Shown here in pieces: positions 47,099 to 57,070 of a DNA stretch of 64,000 bases. The DNA lies in NCBI GenBank assembly GCA_934675575.1, contig CAKUQQ010000001.1, forward strand, positions 1 through 64,000, in the 5' to 3' direction. The notes below the pieces were generated by a model, which searched no databases, was not told the origin of the DNA, and saw only the letters and a list, made by a program, of their open reading frames with translations. Numbering within the stretch: position 1 is the first letter of the stretch; each line of letters starts with the position of its first letter. This DNA comes from an uncultured Muribaculaceae bacterium (GTDB lineage: Bacteria > Bacteroidota > Bacteroidia > Bacteroidales > Muribaculaceae). The translations under genes and the position numbers were made by a program.

Positions 47099-49387
47099 TC
47101 AGTGCTTGAATGTAACAGTAGCGTTAGGGTCGGTCACACACTTAAACGATGACTCAAGAGCACCAGTGTTGTCTTGATAGTCGAAATAGCGTGCTTCCAC
47201 CTTGTGATAACCTTTCTTCATGGCTACCTGCACCTGCACTTTGTTGATGGCATGCAAACCGTCGTTGTTGATAAACTCTTTGCCGTCAATGAACATCTTG
47301 CTGCCGTCGTCGCTTGTGAGCGATATGTCATAAATACCATCTACCGGAGCATACAGATAACCATCGAAAATCAGGGCGCGGTCTTTGTCAACCTCTTTCG
47401 GCAGCTTAATGCCGTCGCACACGAGTTCGCGCTTCAAGCCGCCCTTGTCAACATCGGCACACGAGGTGGCCTTGTTGTTAAACCATTTCACTTTCAGGCC
47501 ATCGGCTGTCGGGTTCACGTCTTGAGCTTGCAGATAACCGCTGCGCACAAAGTTTGCCGTCACCATTTCAGAGCGTTTGCCGTTGGGGCGGAACGAAGCT
47601 ATGTTGAGCTTGCAATCCTTGGTTATGGTGAGCTTTTTGTCAAGCAATTTCGACTTGCTTGTGGGTATTGAGCCGTCGGTGGTGTAGCGCAACACACAGT
47701 TGCGTGCACGGGTATAGGGAGCTATTGTCATCTTGTCAACAAACACGTTGTTGCCTGCCACGCCTTGTATGTCGGGCACGCGATAGTTTATGTCCATAGC
47801 GTCGAGACGCAGGAATTGCGGTTGTATGTAGTCCCAGAACTTATCGGTGGTATGCTTAGTTTCTGGCGTGCACCATGCGGTTTCGGCCAGGGCAAGCATA
47901 CGCGGCATTATCATGTATTCTATACGGTCCATTGTCGGAATCCACTCAGTCCACACGTTTGCCTGAATACCCATCACCAGCTTTTGCTGCTCTGGTTTCA
48001 AATCCATTGCCAGGGGGTCGAATTTCAAGATTTTATCCACATAGTTGTCGTCTTGCGGATAGTCAAAATACACATGCGATGTGGGCGAGCAAGTCACCTT
48101 CTTGCCCATGGCAGTGGCTGCCGATAGCACACGCCAGTTGTCGCCGCGCCACCACATGATGGCAGCGTCAGAACTCATGCCGTCGTAGGCAATTTCGTCC
48201 CAGCCCATGAGTTTGCGACCATTGCTGCGGAAGAACACTTCCATTTCACGTATAAACCAGCCCTGCAGAGCATCTACGTTGTCAAGCTCCTCGTCCTTCA
48301 TGCGCTTTGCGCAATCAGGGCAACTGCGCCATTTGGTTTTATCCACCTCGTCGCCGCCTATATACACATATTTCGATGGGAACAGCTCAAAGATTTCTTT
48401 ATACAAGTTCTTGCAAAATTCCAAAGTGGAATCCTTGCCGGGGCACACAGCGTCGTTAGGCTTGCCGTCGCAAGTGAGCCACGGCTCCACCTCGGTTGCC
48501 TTGAAGAAATGACCTGGCATGTCAATCTCCGGAATCACAGTTATGCCGCGTTGCTTGGCGTAGGCCACCACGTCGCGCACCTCATCTTGAGTGTAGAAAC
48601 CGCCATACACAGAGTCGCCGTTCACCACCTTCATCTTGCTGCGGTCCACACGCATATCTGGATTGTGACCGTCTTTTGCGCTTTTGTCGCAACTTTCGTC
48701 AAGCACGTTGTTGAGTGTGCGGAATGCGCCTTTTGCCGTCAACTCCGGATAACGCTTCATTTCAATGCGCCAGCCCTGTGAGTCAACTATGTGCCAGTGG
48801 AAAACGTCGAGTTTATAGAATGCGAGCAGGTCAATGAAGTGCTTCACCTCATCTACCGTCCACCAGTGACGTGAAGAGTCGAGCATCATGCCGCGCCAGC
48901 CAAAGTGGGGAGCATCATCAATTTTCACGCATGGCAATGTGAGTTTCACAGTTGTGGCCTTGGCGTTGTATGGCGCATTCACAGGAAGCAGTTGCAGCAG
49001 TGTGGCAATACCGTTAATCACACCCTGGTAGTCGCCGGCTTCTATCACCACACCGTTTTTGTCCGACGTGAAGCGGTATGCGCCTTTTTTGGTCAAGTCG
49101 GCCACGAGCTTCATGCTCACATTGGCCTTGGCTGTGCCCACAGCCACACTCTTCAGCGTGGCAGCGCCCTTGAGTGCCGTGCCCATATATTCCGCTGCCG
49201 GCTTCAGGCTCTCGTCACTCACGCTCACACTAAGAGCCTTGGGCAAAGTCACCGTTCCGCCCTGCTCTGTCAGCGACACAGGCGTAGGCACAATAGAGAT
49301 CACTTGCGCCTGCTGTTTGGCCATCACCGGCAACACGCCAAGCGACACAGCCATAGCAACCGACAAAATCTTTGATTTAATGTTCAT
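47099..49387 (-). CDS. GH20 beta-N-acetylhexosaminidase with PA14 domain
   Basis: 762 residues, signal peptide about 1-23. A GH20b-like N-terminal domain (about 30-155) precedes the catalytic barrel (about 160-500) with HWHIVDSQGWRIE, PEIDMPGHF and the catalytic pair Asp346-Glu347 in YIGGDEVDK. Next comes a CHB_HEX_C-like segment (LRYTTDGSIPTS, about 575) and a PA14-type domain (LTSDDGSKMFIDGK, about 705). It removes terminal GlcNAc or GalNAc from glycans such as host mucin, N-glycans or peptidoglycan fragments. It stands alone with its own promoter. Linkage to muramic acid salvage is possible but not shown. Confidence 0.95.
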   Translation of the reverse strand: MNIKSKILSVAMAVSLGVLPVMAKQQAQVISIVPTPVSLTEQGGTVTLPKALSVSVSDESLKPAAEYMGTALKGAATLKSVAVGTAKANVSMKLVADLTKKGAYRFTSDKNGVVIEAGDYQGVINGIATLLQLLPVNAPYNAKATTVKLTLPCVKIDDAPHFGWRGMMLDSSRHWWTVDEVKHFIDLLAFYKLDVFHWHIVDSQGWRIEMKRYPELTAKGAFRTLNNVLDESCDKSAKDGHNPDMRVDRSKMKVVNGDSVYGGFYTQDEVRDVVAYAKQRGITVIPEIDMPGHFFKATEVEPWLTCDGKPNDAVCPGKDSTLEFCKNLYKEIFELFPSKYVYIGGDEVDKTKWRSCPDCAKRMKDEELDNVDALQGWFIREMEVFFRSNGRKLMGWDEIAYDGMSSDAAIMWWRGDNWRVLSAATAMGKKVTCSPTSHVYFDYPQDDNYVDKILKFDPLAMDLKPEQQKLVMGIQANVWTEWIPTMDRIEYMIMPRMLALAETAWCTPETKHTTDKFWDYIQPQFLRLDAMDINYRVPDIQGVAGNNVFVDKMTIAPYTRARNCVLRYTTDGSIPTSKSKLLDKKLTITKDCKLNIASFRPNGKRSEMVTANFVRSGYLQAQDVNPTADGLKVKWFNNKATSCADVDKGGLKRELVCDGIKLPKEVDKDRALIFDGYLYAPVDGIYDISLTSDDGSKMFIDGKEFINNDGLHAINKVQVQVAMKKGYHKVEARYFDYQDNTGALESSFKCVTDPNATVTFKH

Positions 49388-49429
49388 GCTAAATACTTGT
49401 TATCAGTTAATAATCTTTTAATTTATTCA

Positions 49430-49460
49430 CAAATTTAACGATTATGACCTTAAAAGGCAA
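49430..49460 (-). promoter_or_regulatory. Promoter of the GH20 gene
   Basis: On the minus strand TTG at 49460 to 49458, spacer of 20, TAAATTTG at 49437 to 49430. The start codon is 42 bases downstream. Confidence 0.6.
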
Positions 49461-49563
49461 CATCTGGTAAGATTTTGGTCGATACACATCAGCATTTAAC
49501 GGCCAAAAACCGCCATTTGGTCGATTTTCAAACATTTTTCCACGCCATACGCCCCATTTTCTA

Positions 49564-49571
49564 TAATTTTG
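49564..49571 (+). promoter_or_regulatory. -7 box of the DUF4923 gene
   Basis: TAATTTTG, exact match, 27 bases before the start codon. Confidence 0.5.
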
Positions 49572-49598
49572 CACCAGTTTTTAAGAGTTAATAAAGAA

Positions 49599-50273
49599 AT
49601 GAAAAAATTATCAGTTATCTTAATTGCCGCACTCACACTCGTGTCCACAAGCTGCGGCTCACTCGGAGGTTTAGGCTCTGGCAGCACTTCGTCATCATCG
49701 TCAAACTCAAGCACCGGAGGCAGTGTGCTTGGCAACATTCTCGGCGGACTCGCCGGCAGCAACACCACCGACGGTTTGCTCGGCCTTGTGATTGGAAGCG
49801 TGAAACTCTCGCAAAAAGACTTGGTAGGCGACTGGAAGTATTCAGAGCCGGGTTGCGCCTTCACAAGCCAGAACCTGCTTGCCAAGGCTGGTGGCGCAGT
49901 GGCTGCCGAAACAGTGAAAAATAAGCTCAAAAGCTATTACAGCACTGCCGACATCAACAGCTCAAACACCCACTTCTCGTTTGCCGAGGACAACAACTTC
50001 ACTGGTGCAATCAAGGGAATTCCATTGAGTGGAACCTACACTTTCGACCCCAACACAAGCGCAGTGAAAATGAAGACCGGACTCGGACTCGTGAGCATGA
50101 CTGGCTATGTGACACGCACCACCAACGGCATCAGCCTCAACTTTGAGTCGAAGAAACTCCTCAAGGTACTACAATCACTCACCAAACTGAGCGGCAACTC
50201 CACAATCAGCGCAATCGGCGACCTCAGCACCAACTACGATGGTGTGCGCGTAGGTTTCGACCTGAAGAAATAA
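49599..50273 (+). CDS. DUF4923 family lipoprotein
   Basis: 224 residues from ATG 49599 (MKKLSVILIAALTLVSTSCGS). The lipobox STSC with Cys19 marks a lipoprotein. A Ser/Gly-rich low-complexity stretch (about 20-60) is followed by the conserved body: LVGDWKYSEPGCAFTSQNLLAKAGG, then GIPLSGTYTFD and a closing NYDGVRVGFD. This is a Bacteroidales family without known function; the body may form a small beta-barrel resembling lipocalin-like domains. It is monocistronic, between its own promoter and a terminator. Confidence 0.85.
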   Translation: MKKLSVILIAALTLVSTSCGSLGGLGSGSTSSSSSNSSTGGSVLGNILGGLAGSNTTDGLLGLVIGSVKLSQKDLVGDWKYSEPGCAFTSQNLLAKAGGAVAAETVKNKLKSYYSTADINSSNTHFSFAEDNNFTGAIKGIPLSGTYTFDPNTSAVKMKTGLGLVSMTGYVTRTTNGISLNFESKKLLKVLQSLTKLSGNSTISAIGDLSTNYDGVRVGFDLKK

Positions 50274-50329
50274 ACAACTAACAACTCATGGCAAGACACC
50301 CACAGCCGGTGTCATTGCCACAAAGCCAC

Positions 50330-50365
50330 AATCCGACTTGCCCCCTCTCGCAAGCCGGATTTTTG
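50330..50365 (+). terminator. Terminator after the DUF4923 gene
   Basis: Arms 50330-50341 and 50350-50361 form a 12-position stem with one A-C mismatch and an 8-base loop, followed by TTTTGTTT. Confidence 0.75.
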
Positions 50366-50454
50366 TTTGCCCGATTTCAGAGATATTTGGAAATAAAGCG
50401 TTACTTTTACTGGTTCAAACACAAACTGTCATTGATTTGCTTCAAAAACAACTG

Positions 50455-53400
50455 ATGAGACTCCTATCTGCTATTGCTATAACGATAACGGCTGTCGCCA
50501 CACTGCTCCTGCAAGCCGCCACATCTGTGGCTTTGACACAGGACATATCGCCCACACCAGCGGTTGCCGTGAACTTCACAGCACCGGTGTCGATGTATCT
50601 TGGCGATGATGAGTATTTCGACATTCCTGCCACATTCACAATCACCGGCGAGCACACGGCAATGATAGGCGACGGCAACGACGAAGCCATTTTCAAGCGA
50701 TACAGCGGCACTCTTGTTATTCCCGATAGCGTAGAATATGAAGGCAACTACTACACCATAACCAAGGTGGCCGACAATGCCTTTTCAGAATGTTCGCGCC
50801 TTACCGGCGTTGTGGTCAGTGACAGCGTTAGCGTGATAGGCAGTATGGCTTTTGGTGGCTGTTTGGCACTCGAAGACGTGAAGTTGCCCAGCGCCCTCGA
50901 CTCCATTGCCCCACAAGCATTTAACGGCAACAGCAGTCTTCACACGATAACTTTCCCAAAACGCCTCCGAGCCATAGCTCCAGAAGCATTCTCCGGCGCA
51001 AGTGAAATGCGCTACGTCGATGCTCGCCAGGCACAAAAACTGGCCGTAAGCGAGGTGCGTGCCAGCGGCTCGCCTTTTGCCGATTTCAGCGACCAAACAA
51101 TCATCTACACACCCATTGGCATAAAGTGCGGCAACGAGCCAAACGTGATTGCCACCGACAGCCTCGGCACATTGTCTTGCAGCAAACTCACCGCGGATTT
51201 TCAGGAATTCTGCGACGAGGATTGCCATCGAGGCATGGCAACCCACGAGCTAAACGCCATTTATAACGACCAAGTTTTCGGGCAGGAACTCGGAAAAGAC
51301 CTCTACCCCATTCCTGCTAAAGACACAGCCTCTTTCGTGGCACGCGTTGCCTATTATGTGGGCAATGATTTGAAGTGCGACGACTACGCGAACTACTCCA
51401 AATGCGTGACCTCGCTGCCGTCGCCACAATCGCTTGGCTTCGACGCCAACGACCTGACGTATTTCCGTTACAGCAGCAACAACTGGTTTGAAACGTTCTC
51501 CACAGCCACTCCGGTCAACGCCGACATCGACGTGTTTGCCTATAAGCAGTCGCTCCCTGGCAACGACGGCTTTTTGTTTGTTGACAGCCTCACGGTCATC
51601 AACCACGACAACGTGAGCAAAAAAATCCCAGCCTTGTTCCGCGTCACGAGCCAAGCCGACCACACCGTTTCGCTTGGCGACGGCATCTATAACGCCACCG
51701 ATCGCAATGCTGCCGGCACTCTGGTTATTCCTGACACCATTGTGCTCGACTCCACCTCATTCCGCGTCACAGCCTTGGCCGACAATGCCCTTGCATCGTG
51801 CCCAAACATCACCACGCTGGGCCTACCACACGGTCTTGAGCGCATTGGCACTGCGGCCTTGCAAAGCTGCTCCACAATCACGCAACTCACGCTGCCTGCT
51901 GCTGTGCAAACCATAAGCAACAAAGCCTTCGCCGGTTGCAACCAGTTGCGTTACATAGATATGCGTCAAGCTGCCACTCTTGAAGCCGACACAATAGCCT
52001 CCGGAAACGGAATGTTGGAACAGTTGCCCGAAAACACGATTGTTTATGCTCCCAAAGGCTTCACAAAAGCAGGCGGAAGCAATGTCATTGCCACCGACAC
52101 CACAGGCCACACTCGCTGCTACGGCATAAACGCCAACGGCACGCAGCTCGACAGCGCAAACTGCGCATCTGGTGCAGCCACATATCTCTTGAACAGCATT
52201 TGGAAACAGCAAGTGTTTGGCCAGCGCCTCGGCACTGACAACACCCCACTCCCACTTGCCACGCAAGCCGACATGGTACACCGCATTGAGTTCTTCAACC
52301 GCGACTCTTTATGCGTCACCGTCTATGCCAACCATGGCAAGACAATAGCACTGCCGACACCGGCTGCACTGGGTTTGACCACAAGTCAAGCCGAGCTTGT
52401 TTACTATATAGGCAGCCGCGAAACAGCCTTTACCGACACCACCGCCATCTATTCCGACCTGACTGTACACGCATTTCCAAAAGCCGTGGCTGGCGAAGAC
52501 GGCTACACTTTCACCCACAAGTTGAGCTACACCGGCATAAGTGGCGACACATTGACTTGTGACGCGACTTTTGCCGTTACGAGCTACGCCCAGAAAACGC
52601 TGCAACTTGGCGACGGTCGCCATAAAGCAATCTCTGCAAATGCAGCCCAGGCGTTTTGTCTGCCAGACACTTTGGTGCTCGACTCTGTTCCATACGCCCT
52701 CACATTGATTGCAGAAACGGCCTTTCAAGGCTGCGATTCCGTTCAGACGATAACTTTACCAGACCCGCTGCGAAACATCGCTCACGGGGCGTTTAACGGC
52801 TGTCAGCAGCTTCGCTACATCGACATGCGTCGCGCCACACACCTCTCCATGCCAGACAGTGCTGCGGTCGCCACCACTTTCTGGGGCATATCGCCAAGCG
52901 CATTGCTGTATCTGCCCATAGGGCACGCCACCGTCAATGTGACCAATGCCATCAGCACCGACAGCCTCGGCAACACCTCATGCACCGGCATAAGAGCCGA
53001 CAATCGCGTCTTGACTGCCACCGAGTGCGCGTCAGGAGCCGCCGCCTATCTTCTCAACCGCCAATATGGCACACAAGTGTTCGGCCAGAAAATAGGATCG
53101 GAAAGTTGCCCCACACCTTGCAGTGAGCCAGCAACCGCAATTCATCGCGTGAAATTCGTGACCGGTTTTGAGGTGGCTCATACCGCTTATGCCAATCCTG
53201 GCAACACCGTGGCCTTGCCCGACACTTCATTGCTGCACTATGCCACTCACCACAGCCTGAAGTTCTACACACTCTCGCCCGACGGCACAGAGCAAACGTT
53301 CACCTCCGGCTCCAAAATTTCTGGCGACACCGCTGTTTGGGTAAAAGAGGGCGTAATACCCGGCGACATCAACAACGACAACGCCATCGACTCCACCGAT

Positions 53401-54474
53401 GTGCAACTGCTTGTGTCGCGCGTGCTCACCCCCGACTCCACCATGTCGCCCGACGAGATAACAGCCGCCGACATTGACCGCAACGGCATAATAGACATTA
53501 GCGATGTCACCGCCTTAATCGACAAGACCATCACTCCCGACTCGCTGCCCTCCACTCCCGACACAAAAAACAAACCCGACACCCTTAACGCGATAATTAT
53601 CGGCAACAGCTTTGCCTGCGATGCCTATTTTTACGTTCCGTTCATCATGCGCAACGTTGCACCCAAGCTGAAGGTCACGATGCACATTTTCAACCAAAGC
53701 GGAGCCACGCTTGCCGACCAGTGGTCTCTTTTGTCAGAAAACAAAAAATATCACTCATATCATGTGTATAGCGGCAGCGGCGTGTGGTGGTCGTCGCGCA
53801 CCAACGAGTTCTCAGTTGCCGACATTCTCAAATCCAACCGCAACAGCATCAACCTCGTACTGCTCCAGCAAGGCAGTGCCGAGAGTGCAAACCAGCAGTC
53901 ATATCAACCCTATGTCAACGACATTGTGCATGCGCTGAAAGACAGCATCGGCTCACACGTGGAAGTGGGCTTCCTCCTCACTCCGGCATATCCACAGGAC
54001 TCATGGTGGCTTACCACACTTGGCAGCAATGGGCTGACAAGCAATGAAATGTATGAACTCACGGCAAAGGCTATTCGCAAAACACTCGACACATCAGACG
54101 TAAATTTCATAATTCCAGCTGGCACGGCTATCCAGAACGCCCGCACCACAGCACTTGACTCAATAGGCAAATGGCAATATCATCACCTCTCGTGCGATGG
54201 CATGCACCTGCAAGACGGTGCGCCATGCCTGATAGAGGGCTACATGGTGTCGCAAGCCCTGCTTCAGCACATGCACCGCAGCGAAACCATCTGGGACGAG
54301 AAGAAAACATTGCCAATAACCAAAGAGTGGCTTGAAACCATAGGTGCACGAGAAGTGGGCCTGCCGGTGCAAGGCATGGAGCCAAGCAACATAGAGCTGG
54401 TGAAGCGCAGCGTCAGAGCTGCGCTCAAAACTCCATTCTCAATCACCGACTGCAGCCAGCCAGAGGAAAAATAA
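50455..54474 (+). CDS. Giant secreted protein: three LRR modules, dockerin-like module, SGNH-like (DUF4886) domain
   Basis: 1339 residues from ATG 50455 (MRLLSAIAITITAVATLLL), giving a signal peptide; the longer frame from 50338 has no such start. Three homologous units begin near residues 72, 407 and 718 (landmarks GDGNDEA, GDGIYNA, GDGRHKA). Each has BspA-like repeats, then a block with QVFGQ plus a following LG/IG and P-rich motif. Residues about 969-1025 (GDINNDNAIDSTDVQLLVSR, then DIDRNGIIDISDVTALI) are two calcium-loop repeats of dockerin type. From about 1040, IIIGNSFACDAYF and DGMHLQDG define an SGNH-like DUF4886 domain. Surface binding plus ester hydrolysis is an inference. Confidence 0.85.
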   Translation: MRLLSAIAITITAVATLLLQAATSVALTQDISPTPAVAVNFTAPVSMYLGDDEYFDIPATFTITGEHTAMIGDGNDEAIFKRYSGTLVIPDSVEYEGNYYTITKVADNAFSECSRLTGVVVSDSVSVIGSMAFGGCLALEDVKLPSALDSIAPQAFNGNSSLHTITFPKRLRAIAPEAFSGASEMRYVDARQAQKLAVSEVRASGSPFADFSDQTIIYTPIGIKCGNEPNVIATDSLGTLSCSKLTADFQEFCDEDCHRGMATHELNAIYNDQVFGQELGKDLYPIPAKDTASFVARVAYYVGNDLKCDDYANYSKCVTSLPSPQSLGFDANDLTYFRYSSNNWFETFSTATPVNADIDVFAYKQSLPGNDGFLFVDSLTVINHDNVSKKIPALFRVTSQADHTVSLGDGIYNATDRNAAGTLVIPDTIVLDSTSFRVTALADNALASCPNITTLGLPHGLERIGTAALQSCSTITQLTLPAAVQTISNKAFAGCNQLRYIDMRQAATLEADTIASGNGMLEQLPENTIVYAPKGFTKAGGSNVIATDTTGHTRCYGINANGTQLDSANCASGAATYLLNSIWKQQVFGQRLGTDNTPLPLATQADMVHRIEFFNRDSLCVTVYANHGKTIALPTPAALGLTTSQAELVYYIGSRETAFTDTTAIYSDLTVHAFPKAVAGEDGYTFTHKLSYTGISGDTLTCDATFAVTSYAQKTLQLGDGRHKAISANAAQAFCLPDTLVLDSVPYALTLIAETAFQGCDSVQTITLPDPLRNIAHGAFNGCQQLRYIDMRRATHLSMPDSAAVATTFWGISPSALLYLPIGHATVNVTNAISTDSLGNTSCTGIRADNRVLTATECASGAAAYLLNRQYGTQVFGQKIGSESCPTPCSEPATAIHRVKFVTGFEVAHTAYANPGNTVALPDTSLLHYATHHSLKFYTLSPDGTEQTFTSGSKISGDTAVWVKEGVIPGDINNDNAIDSTDVQLLVSRVLTPDSTMSPDEITAADIDRNGIIDISDVTALIDKTITPDSLPSTPDTKNKPDTLNAIIIGNSFACDAYFYVPFIMRNVAPKLKVTMHIFNQSGATLADQWSLLSENKKYHSYHVYSGSGVWWSSRTNEFSVADILKSNRNSINLVLLQQGSAESANQQSYQPYVNDIVHALKDSIGSHVEVGFLLTPAYPQDSWWLTTLGSNGLTSNEMYELTAKAIRKTLDTSDVNFIIPAGTAIQNARTTALDSIGKWQYHHLSCDGMHLQDGAPCLIEGYMVSQALLQHMHRSETIWDEKKTLPITKEWLETIGAREVGLPVQGMEPSNIELVKRSVRAALKTPFSITDCSQPEEK

Positions 54475-54515
54475 AAAAAAGCAAGACCGCGCAACCCACG
54501 GCCTTGCCTATTTTC
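54472..54515. terminator. Bidirectional hairpin between the giant LRR gene and the PorZ-like genes
   Basis: Arms 54481-54489 and 54499-54507 pair with one A-C mismatch on the plus strand, which becomes a U-G wobble on the minus strand. The long A-tract at the left gives a strong U-tract for minus-strand transcripts. Confidence 0.6.
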
Positions 54516-54548
54516 TAAATCATTATTGTTTTTTTTTGAGAGTTGTGG

Positions 54549-56861
54549 TCACCTGATTATTACGATTTTTGTTACCGCACCACTTGCATTGTCGTTCTCA
54601 TGCTGCGACGCAAGCACCGCATAAACGCCACTTTTCACCTTATCGCCATTTTCATTGCAACCGTCCCATGTGGCCATACCGCCATTTGATTTAAGCTGCT
54701 TAACCACATTGCCGGCCGCATCGGCAATCTTGACAAGCGAATTCTCCATCAAGCCGCGTATCGTTATCAAGCCGTTGTAGTCTGGCCGCACAGGGTTGGG
54801 GTACGCATAAATGTTGGAATAATCGGCCTCGGCAGGAGTGGAATTACTAAAATACTCCATAACACCAGCCGCAGTCACCACATACACCGAGTTTGAGTTC
54901 GGGTTGCAGCACACACTGTATATTTTGTCCGACAGCAAATCGCTGTTGCTGGTGTTGAACTGCTGCAGTATCTCCGAGCCGTCGCTGCTGACCAGGAACA
55001 ATCCTGCTGCATTGGTGCCTATCCATTTGCGGTTGGCACCATCTACGGCGATGCAGTTCACCGTCTGGCCGTCGAGCAGATAGTCTGCGAGGTTTGTACC
55101 ATCGTTGCGAGGCACTTTAATGCGGTTTACCCTGAAGTTGGAGTCAAACGCATTGCGTGGGTCAAACGACACCACTCCATTGTCGCTTCCCAGCCACACT
55201 CTGCCATTTTGGTCTTCTACGAGCGCGTGCACAAACAGCCAACTATACGACTTGTCGTCCTGGTCAAGAAATGAGGTCGCAGCCGTGGAACGAATGTTTG
55301 AACCCAAGTTGCCACCGTCATTCCACACTGCCACAAAACCCTTGTAGTTGCCGTCAGCATACACTTTAAGGTTGTCGTGCGTCACAATCAGGCTCGCAAA
55401 CTTACTGCCCACCACATCTTGAATTTTTGGTGTAGCCCAGTCGGCCTTTGTCACGCTTGCCGATGCGAGCTTAGCTTTCGGCAACACCATTATCCTGTGT
55501 TCCGTGTCGGTCGTTCCCGTCTGCACAGCCCACAAGTTGCCATTTTTGTCAATAGCTATGGTGTTGTGACAGTAATAATCGCTTGGGTGGGTCATCGGGC
55601 TGTTGGTCCAGTTGTAGTTGCCCACCACCTTGCCACCTTTCACTTTGTATATGCCGTTCCACCACGAATTCAGATAATAAGTGGTGCTGTCGTTAGGGTC
55701 AAACAATGGTCCATAGGTGCCACCACCCTCTATGGCAGGAGTTGGTGTAACATTCACCCATTGACCTCCACGCAAAGCGTTTATGCCAGTTTCATAGCTC
55801 TGAGCCGATATAAAATAGTTTGTTCCCGTGCTCGACACCCACAACTCCTTGTGAGCATTGTCATACACGCTGAAAAACGCATTCTCAAATGTCAGAGCAT
55901 TTGGCCGCAAATAAGCAGATGCTTTATCACCTTCTATGCGTCTTATGCCATTTGTGCTCAATGCCCACCATGAGTTTTGTGCTTCTTGTGAGCTCACAAG
56001 CTCGGCATCTTCAGTCTCATGCTTCACGACATTGCTTCCGTCGGAGTCCATAGTGTAATAATAACTATGCCTCGGTGCAAAATTGGCTACAAAGCCTGCC
56101 TTTGTGCGTTGCACATTGGTTGCCGTGGTTTGGGCAATCACTTGGTTTTCAAACGTCAGTGCATCTCCATTTTCTTTAAGCATATATTTAGCAAACCAGC
56201 CTGTCAGCAAAAAGAAGTGCGTATCATCTATTGGCACAAAACGACCGTTGTCATTAGAAACAACCGTTTTGAAATCAGAAAGCTGCTCCATGTGTTTGTC
56301 TGCAAGGCCGTAATATATCTTGTCACTCTGGCTCAGCAACAGCCACTTGCCAACTTGTGCCACCGAAACAAGCTTTTGTCCAAACATGCGCGACTCCTTT
56401 ACCTCAAATTTGGCGTCATTAATGACCACATATCCAAAATCAGTGGCAACATAAGCCGCCCCTGAGGCAAATGTCACATCATTAATCGACTTGTCCGCAT
56501 TAATTTCCGCATTCTTTATGTCCGGCATATTTATCACCTTGCCGGAGTTTTCTATAATGTCGATATTGGCGTTGTCATACACCACCACCAGATATTTTTT
56601 TATGGTGTTGTAATATATGTTTGTCACCGTCACGTCCGACAACTTATTGCCTTTGTTATAGTGGTTGTTTTCTTCGGTCTCCTTGTCGTAGCAATACAAA
56701 TTTCCGCTTACAAGGTAATACACCTTATTGCCGGCATCAACTATATTTTTTATGTCGCTGCCAAACACAGGGTGAATTTTCCATGTGCCTACACCGTTTT
56801 GGGCAATGGCTGCAAGTGGCAGCAGCATAAGCATTGCTATAAGTAATTTCTTTATCATCAT
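54549..56861 (-). CDS. PorZ-like two-propeller protein, copy A
   Basis: 770 residues, signal peptide about 1-20 (ending AAIAQ). The N-terminal GTWKIHPVFGSDIKNIVDAG, NKVYYLVSGNLYCYDKET and YLVVVYDNANIDII match the PorZ-type beta-propeller; a second propeller follows (GRVWLGSDNGVVSFDP, RKWIGTNAAGLFLV). The C-terminal 85 residues (YAYPNPVRPDYNG, GVYAVLAS) form a sorting-domain-like or FlgD-like Ig domain. In Porphyromonas PorZ helps attach type IX cargo to A-LPS. Here a second copy lies upstream, so the role may have diverged. A hairpin separates the copies. Confidence 0.82.
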   Translation of the reverse strand: MMIKKLLIAMLMLLPLAAIAQNGVGTWKIHPVFGSDIKNIVDAGNKVYYLVSGNLYCYDKETEENNHYNKGNKLSDVTVTNIYYNTIKKYLVVVYDNANIDIIENSGKVINMPDIKNAEINADKSINDVTFASGAAYVATDFGYVVINDAKFEVKESRMFGQKLVSVAQVGKWLLLSQSDKIYYGLADKHMEQLSDFKTVVSNDNGRFVPIDDTHFFLLTGWFAKYMLKENGDALTFENQVIAQTTATNVQRTKAGFVANFAPRHSYYYTMDSDGSNVVKHETEDAELVSSQEAQNSWWALSTNGIRRIEGDKASAYLRPNALTFENAFFSVYDNAHKELWVSSTGTNYFISAQSYETGINALRGGQWVNVTPTPAIEGGGTYGPLFDPNDSTTYYLNSWWNGIYKVKGGKVVGNYNWTNSPMTHPSDYYCHNTIAIDKNGNLWAVQTGTTDTEHRIMVLPKAKLASASVTKADWATPKIQDVVGSKFASLIVTHDNLKVYADGNYKGFVAVWNDGGNLGSNIRSTAATSFLDQDDKSYSWLFVHALVEDQNGRVWLGSDNGVVSFDPRNAFDSNFRVNRIKVPRNDGTNLADYLLDGQTVNCIAVDGANRKWIGTNAAGLFLVSSDGSEILQQFNTSNSDLLSDKIYSVCCNPNSNSVYVVTAAGVMEYFSNSTPAEADYSNIYAYPNPVRPDYNGLITIRGLMENSLVKIADAAGNVVKQLKSNGGMATWDGCNENGDKVKSGVYAVLASQHENDNASGAVTKIVIIR

Positions 56862-56990
56862 TAAAAAAAATTGTGTATGAGCCGCGCGCCAGTGGCCATC
56901 ATTCTCATGCCCGACGCTTGATGCTTGTTTGTCTTAACTATTATAACGCCGTTTTTATCATTAAATTGTGCTCCTGTAGCCACATTGTGC

Positions 56991-57030
56991 AACAAGCCCC
57001 ATGGAATTTCTCATTCCACAGGGCTTGTTT
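56991..57030 (-). terminator. Hairpin between the two PorZ-like genes
   Basis: A perfect 9-base outer stem (56991-56999 with 57021-57029) and an inner 6-base stem (57002-57007 with 57013-57018). T-tracts are weak. It may limit read-through from copy B into copy A; no obvious promoter for copy A was seen in the remaining 120 bases. Confidence 0.55.
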
Positions 57031-57070
57031 ATGCGTTGAGAGGTCGGCTTATCCAGCCGGCTTAGTCCAT

